From Ascidia mentula (taxonomy: Eukaryota > Chordata > Ascidiacea > Phlebobranchia > Ascidiidae): a stretch of 64,000 nt of DNA. The notes beneath the pieces were generated by a model. The model searched no databases and was not told the DNA's origin. It saw nothing but the letters and a program-made list of their open reading frames with translations. Location of the stretch: positions 3,224,001 to 3,288,000 of the forward strand of contig OX387203.1 in NCBI GenBank assembly GCA_947561715.1, given 5' to 3'. A program made the position numbers and the translations under genes. Of the stretch, positions 61,301-64,000 are shown piece after piece; within the stretch, counting starts at the first letter, position 1; the number at the start of each line of letters is the position of its first letter.

Positions 61301-63735
61301 AAGCGAGGGAAAATCGCGAAAGCTTGTGTACTGTTTACATTACAAAAGTCAGTCTTTTACGAAAGAGTGCCAATCAGAGAAAGATTTTTTTAGTAGGTAG
61401 TTTTAAACGCAAGCAATTTATCAATAATTGGGTCGCACGATACATTTTTCACCACCCTTTATTTATTTCAGGCCGAATACCAGAGGGAAGCCGAAAAGAT
61501 GATGCATCACCACAACCTACCTCTCGACTACCCGGAGTTTGTACGCGCCAAAGAATCAGCTAAAAACGCGAGCGATGTAAGCCCGCATAACGTTTTTGCA
61601 GACTTTTGTCTTTCCAAATGTTCTGCAACTGCAACTCACTGAATCGAGCAATTTTTTTTCAGATTCAATACCAGCGACAGAAAAAGGAAACGGTTGATCA
61701 GTACAAAGGTTTCCAGACAATGGACAGCACTGAGCATCCTGTTGTGCAGCGAGGAATACAAGCAGCCGAGCTTGCTTCAAACGTATGTTTATTATATCGA
61801 GTATTTGTGTTTTATCTTTCGTACAGCTTGATAACTGCTTTCAGTGTTTGGTGAAGTACATCCTACATCAATGTAGCCAGTTGTAATTTGCTAATCTCTA
61901 GGGGTATTTTTCAAGCCTTTTCTAGTAGGTACCCATCTTTTTTTATCTTGATTTTACTGTTTTGCTTACAGGCATTGTACAAGGAGGATTGGGAATACGA
62001 CAAACAGATGATCTACTTTCCAGCTCACATAACACCAGGTTACGAAGCTTCTGCTGACGTCAGAAAAGTGCAGAGTGACGTAAGTCAGACCCGTCTCGCA
62101 AAGGTGAAGTGCAATATGGCATTAGTTAAATACGTATTACATCTAGGTTTCATACAAAGATAATTTTGAGCGGAACAAAGACAAAAATTACTATGATGTT
62201 ACTGACACAGAGAGATACAAGGCAATGAAAGACGCTGAAAAGGCTTCTTCGGATGTAAGTGGTATTTTTGTTTTCCTGTTTTAGGATAACGTTTTCCAAG
62301 GAGTTTTAAAGTGTTAGAATTATCGTTTTTCCAGCAATATAAAATTTTGGAATAAAAGGGGGCTAACATTTTGAACAGTGTTGTGTTGGCTAACATTGAC
62401 ATATGTTGTAAATTGATATTTGAAATGTTTGTCATTTGTGACAATTGTGCGCGTTCCTGCTCCCCAGTAAGCATAAAGTTAAGATTTCTCCGTTCCCATT
62501 CAAGGTTAAGTACAGGGAAGAGTACGAGAAGACTAAAGGGAAGGCAATGCACTCACTTGCTGAAACGAACGAGATGACGCTGTCTAAAGAGCTTCGTCCG
62601 ATTTTGAGCAAGAAAATGTACACAGAAAAATCGAAGCAAATGCAGCCAAACGTTAACGTCGGATCAGGTTTGCATTGGATTAAATTTGCTCTTTCCTTTT
62701 TTTCAATTGAGTGAATTTCTTTTAATTTTTTCTTATTAGTTAGTTTGTTTAATAAATAGATTATGTGGCGCAAGTATTATTTCTTGATACTACATAAAAA
62801 ATGACTTTGAATGCATTGAAAATAATTATGAACGTAATTGTAAGTCAAAATATGTTTGATTAAAACTTGTTGCCGAAACTTTCAAAAATGATCAATTTTT
62901 TTAATATTATGTTCGATATCAAAATCACAAAAATACCATCCTATGCGTCGTCAAATGGAGACACAATTGTGATTTTTTTATAATGCTTTAGTACATTTAT
63001 GATTGTTTGTCTTGTAACCGCAGAACTCCAGGAAATACAACACGCAGTGGAGGCACAAAAGGTCGCCTCCGACCAACCTTACAAGCAGGAATATGTGACA
63101 ACCATCGTTGGAAAGGGCCCAACCGACCCTGCAAAATCATATCCTGAATACGACAGATTGCGAAAAGTCAACAAGATTATCAGCGTCGTGAGTACAGCTT
63201 TAACATGTGTCCCAATTTTATTTTCTAATGAAAGCACCCCAAGTTTACATTTACCCAATAAAGTAGCTTTTCTAAAACAATGGTGAGAAGAATAACGTAT
63301 TTGGTCCGTTACCATTTTCTAAACAAGGACAAATTTATGCATTCTAAATTGCCAACTCGTAAGTTTAGGTCAATGTATATTTGACGAAAAAAATTGTTGG
63401 TTTGAAAAAATAGATCTAAACAAACTTTAAACTTTACAGCCAGAATATCACAAGGAAGCGGAAAAGACAATGCATCATCACAACCTCCCACTCGACTATC
63501 AAGAGTTTGTACGAGCAAAACTTGCTGCAAAGAACGCGAGTGATGTATGCTTGCAAGCTCTTACATGCTTACATGCTTTGTATCACATTTTCAAAATTTG
63601 CGTCTGTTTAATTAGAGAGAATACCAGAAACAACGCAAAGAAGTGATCGACGCGTATAAAGGATTCCAAACTATGGACAGCAAGGATCACCCAATCGTCC
63701 AGCAAGGAATCAAGGCTGCTGAGCTTGCTTCCGAT
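51321..63735 (+). CDS. NEB: Nebulin, 5' 37 exons (gene continues beyond window)
   Basis: Giant actin-binding ruler of the muscle thin filament. It is built of modules of about 35 residues with SDxxYK actin-binding motifs grouped in sevens. The 37 exons in view join in frame and give about 1618 residues. The order is a unique N-terminus, four leading modules, one divergent super-repeat and four regular super-repeats. Most exons carry one module and end right after SD or a similar pair in phase 0. Modules 3-5 of each regular repeat sit on two exons joined in phase 1. Regular super-repeats are 255-256 residues, matching the roughly 245 of vertebrate nebulin. No SH3 or Ser-rich C-terminus is in view, so the gene runs on to the right. 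Introns are short (smallest 60 bp). All are GT-AG except a GC-AG intron at 56233. Seven-fold periodicity rules out nebulette and NRAP-type short relatives. Confidence 0.96.
51896..51931 (+). repeat. NEB: 9-bp coding minisatellite (Gly-Asp-Ala)
   Basis: Four units of ggcgatgct, the last slightly changed, encode GDAGDAGDAGDA in exon 2. Copy number may vary between individuals. Confidence 0.95.
52489..52587 (+). repeat. Short hairpin mobile element, copy 2, in nebulin intron 3
   Basis: A 99-bp insert between direct repeats tatttaagtaac at 52477-52488 and 52588-52599. The ends of its hairpin are perfect 10-bp inverted repeats (gtgtataagc / gcttatacac at 52490-52499 and 52551-52560), with an inner gacctaaaaggtc stem. 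The tail (aattcatattattggctcca, then cattgct) matches copy 1 in the same direction, while the core is reversed. It is non-coding. Confidence 0.78.
52864..54251 (+). CDS. NEB: Nebulin exons 4-7, four leading modules
   Basis: Exons are 52864-52974, 53045-53149, 53504-53617 and 54135-54251 (37, 35, 38 and 39 codons), all phase 0. Each starts with an xxY motif (YKYRKQY, IKYHEGF, ADYHRAM, SHYRKGL). They are the most divergent modules and correspond to the last four positions of an incomplete super-repeat; the last resembles module 7 (FQRLQASD, AAELSD). The 53618-54134 intron (517 bp) holds only a motif-less frame. Confidence 0.92.
54252..54790 (+). other. NEB: Nebulin intron 7
   Basis: A 539-bp GT-AG intron; I see no element in it. 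Confidence 0.8.
54791..56697 (+). CDS. NEB: Nebulin exons 8-14, divergent super-repeat 1
   Basis: Exons are 54791-54898, 55003-55110, 55423-55527, 55649-55732, 56098-56232, 56391-56492 and 56578-56697 (36, 36, 35, 28, 45, 34 and 40 codons; 254 in all). Module 1 keeps WEYDK and FPATLTPGY. Modules 3-5 occupy three phase-0 exons whose total (108 codons) equals the two-exon block of later repeats. Exon 12 ends ASK at a GC donor (gcaaat). Introns of 312 and 365 bp hold nothing recognisable. Confidence 0.93.
56812..58243 (+). CDS. NEB: Nebulin exons 15-20, super-repeat 2
   Basis: Exons are 56812-56919, 57018-57125, 57298-57457, 57615-57778, 57855-57959 and 58124-58243 (255 residues). Module 1 has WEYDKQMIYFPAHITPGY. 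Exons 17 and 18 join in phase 1 inside module 4, and module 7 has GYQTLD and AAELSS. Confidence 0.96.
58408..59922 (+). CDS. NEB: Nebulin exons 21-26, super-repeat 3
   Basis: Exons are 58408-58515, 58617-58724, 58785-58944, 59229-59392, 59577-59681 and 59803-59922 (255 residues). The intron between exons 22 and 23 is only 60 bp. Module order and exon phases are the same as in super-repeat 2. Confidence 0.96.
60088..61782 (+). CDS. NEB: Nebulin exons 27-31, super-repeat 4 with fused module 1-2 exon
   Basis: Exons are 60088-60303, 60480-60639, 60834-60997, 61472-61576 and 61663-61782 (255 residues). Exon 27 (72 codons) encodes modules 1 and 2 without the intron that follows QSD in every other copy. 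The 474-bp intron 29 holds a motif-less frame only. Confidence 0.96.
61972..63735 (+). CDS. NEB: Nebulin exons 32-37, super-repeat 5
   Basis: Exons are 61972-62079, 62147-62254, 62505-62667, 63024-63187, 63440-63544 and 63616-63735 (256 residues; exon 34 has one extra codon). It ends AAELASD at GTAAGA, so another module 1 should follow outside the window. The 356-bp intron 34 holds nothing recognisable. Confidence 0.96.
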
Positions 63736-64000
63736 GTAAGATAGTACAATTGCTTTATTACTTTCTGTGTATTTGCGCTAATATGATTACATACCAATTG
63801 CAAAGTGATATATCCTGACACAGTAAAGCAATATATTTTACCCATATTAATTTCTGCGCATTTTTGAACAAACCCACAGAAATTCTACAAACTTTTTCAG
63901 TAAAATGGTCGCTTTCCGTATTATTTGAAAGAACATGTTACTATCACATGGTGCCCTATCGACATCTTGTCGAATTGTCTCCAAAGATAATATATTTTAG
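63736..64000 (+). other. NEB: Nebulin intron, window edge
   Basis: Starts with GTAAGA. No complete module exon appears before the edge. Confidence 0.75.

Noticed and set aside
63880-63903. CACAG followed by KFYKLFQ, resembling the start of another nebulin module
   Set aside because: It stops after seven codons without a donor; most likely chance or a relic, not an exon.

Overview
The window reads as chordate nuclear DNA from an ascidian tunicate, most likely Ciona or a close relative. This is inferred from an AT-rich genome with very small introns (down to 60 bp), a Hox gene whose homeodomain is split by an intron, and a nebulin gene with seven-module super-repeats. I could run no database search, so the species is an inference.

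Left part (1-36.8 kb, minus strand): two Hox genes point the same way. The 5' part of Hox3 lies at 1156-2396, with its IFPWM hexapeptide; its homeodomain exon lies beyond the left edge. A complete Hox4 gene runs 36704-28281 in three exons encoding about 313 residues, with a YPWM hexapeptide and a homeodomain interrupted between positions 44 and 45. About 26 kb of gene-poor DNA separates them. It holds several GC-rich islands and repeated homeodomain-type palindromes that could be regulatory. I found no other Hox gene and no tRNA or CRISPR in the window.

Middle (36.8-51.3 kb): upstream of Hox4, where an intact cluster would carry Hox5, lies DNA with no recognisable gene. It is followed by a complete six-exon carbohydrate 6-O-sulfotransferase gene on the minus strand (47011-44073, 452 residues), a Golgi type II membrane enzyme. 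A 4.3 kb divergent intergenic region separates it from nebulin.

Right part (51.3-64 kb, plus strand): the 5' portion of a nebulin gene has 37 exons in the window and about 1618 residues, and continues past the right edge. It has a charged unique N-terminus, four leading modules, one divergent super-repeat and four regular super-repeats of 255-256 residues. The regular repeats share one almost invariant Trp-containing module.

Other features are two copies of a roughly 100-bp hairpin element, each flanked by 10-14 bp target duplications, in which the hairpin core is inverted relative to the tail; a GC-AG intron in nebulin; and several weak candidate ORFs. The Hox genes are patterning regulators. 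The sulfotransferase and nebulin are unrelated neighbours (glycan modification and muscle thin-filament structure), which suggests the Hox cluster is broken between Hox4 and Hox5 in this genome.
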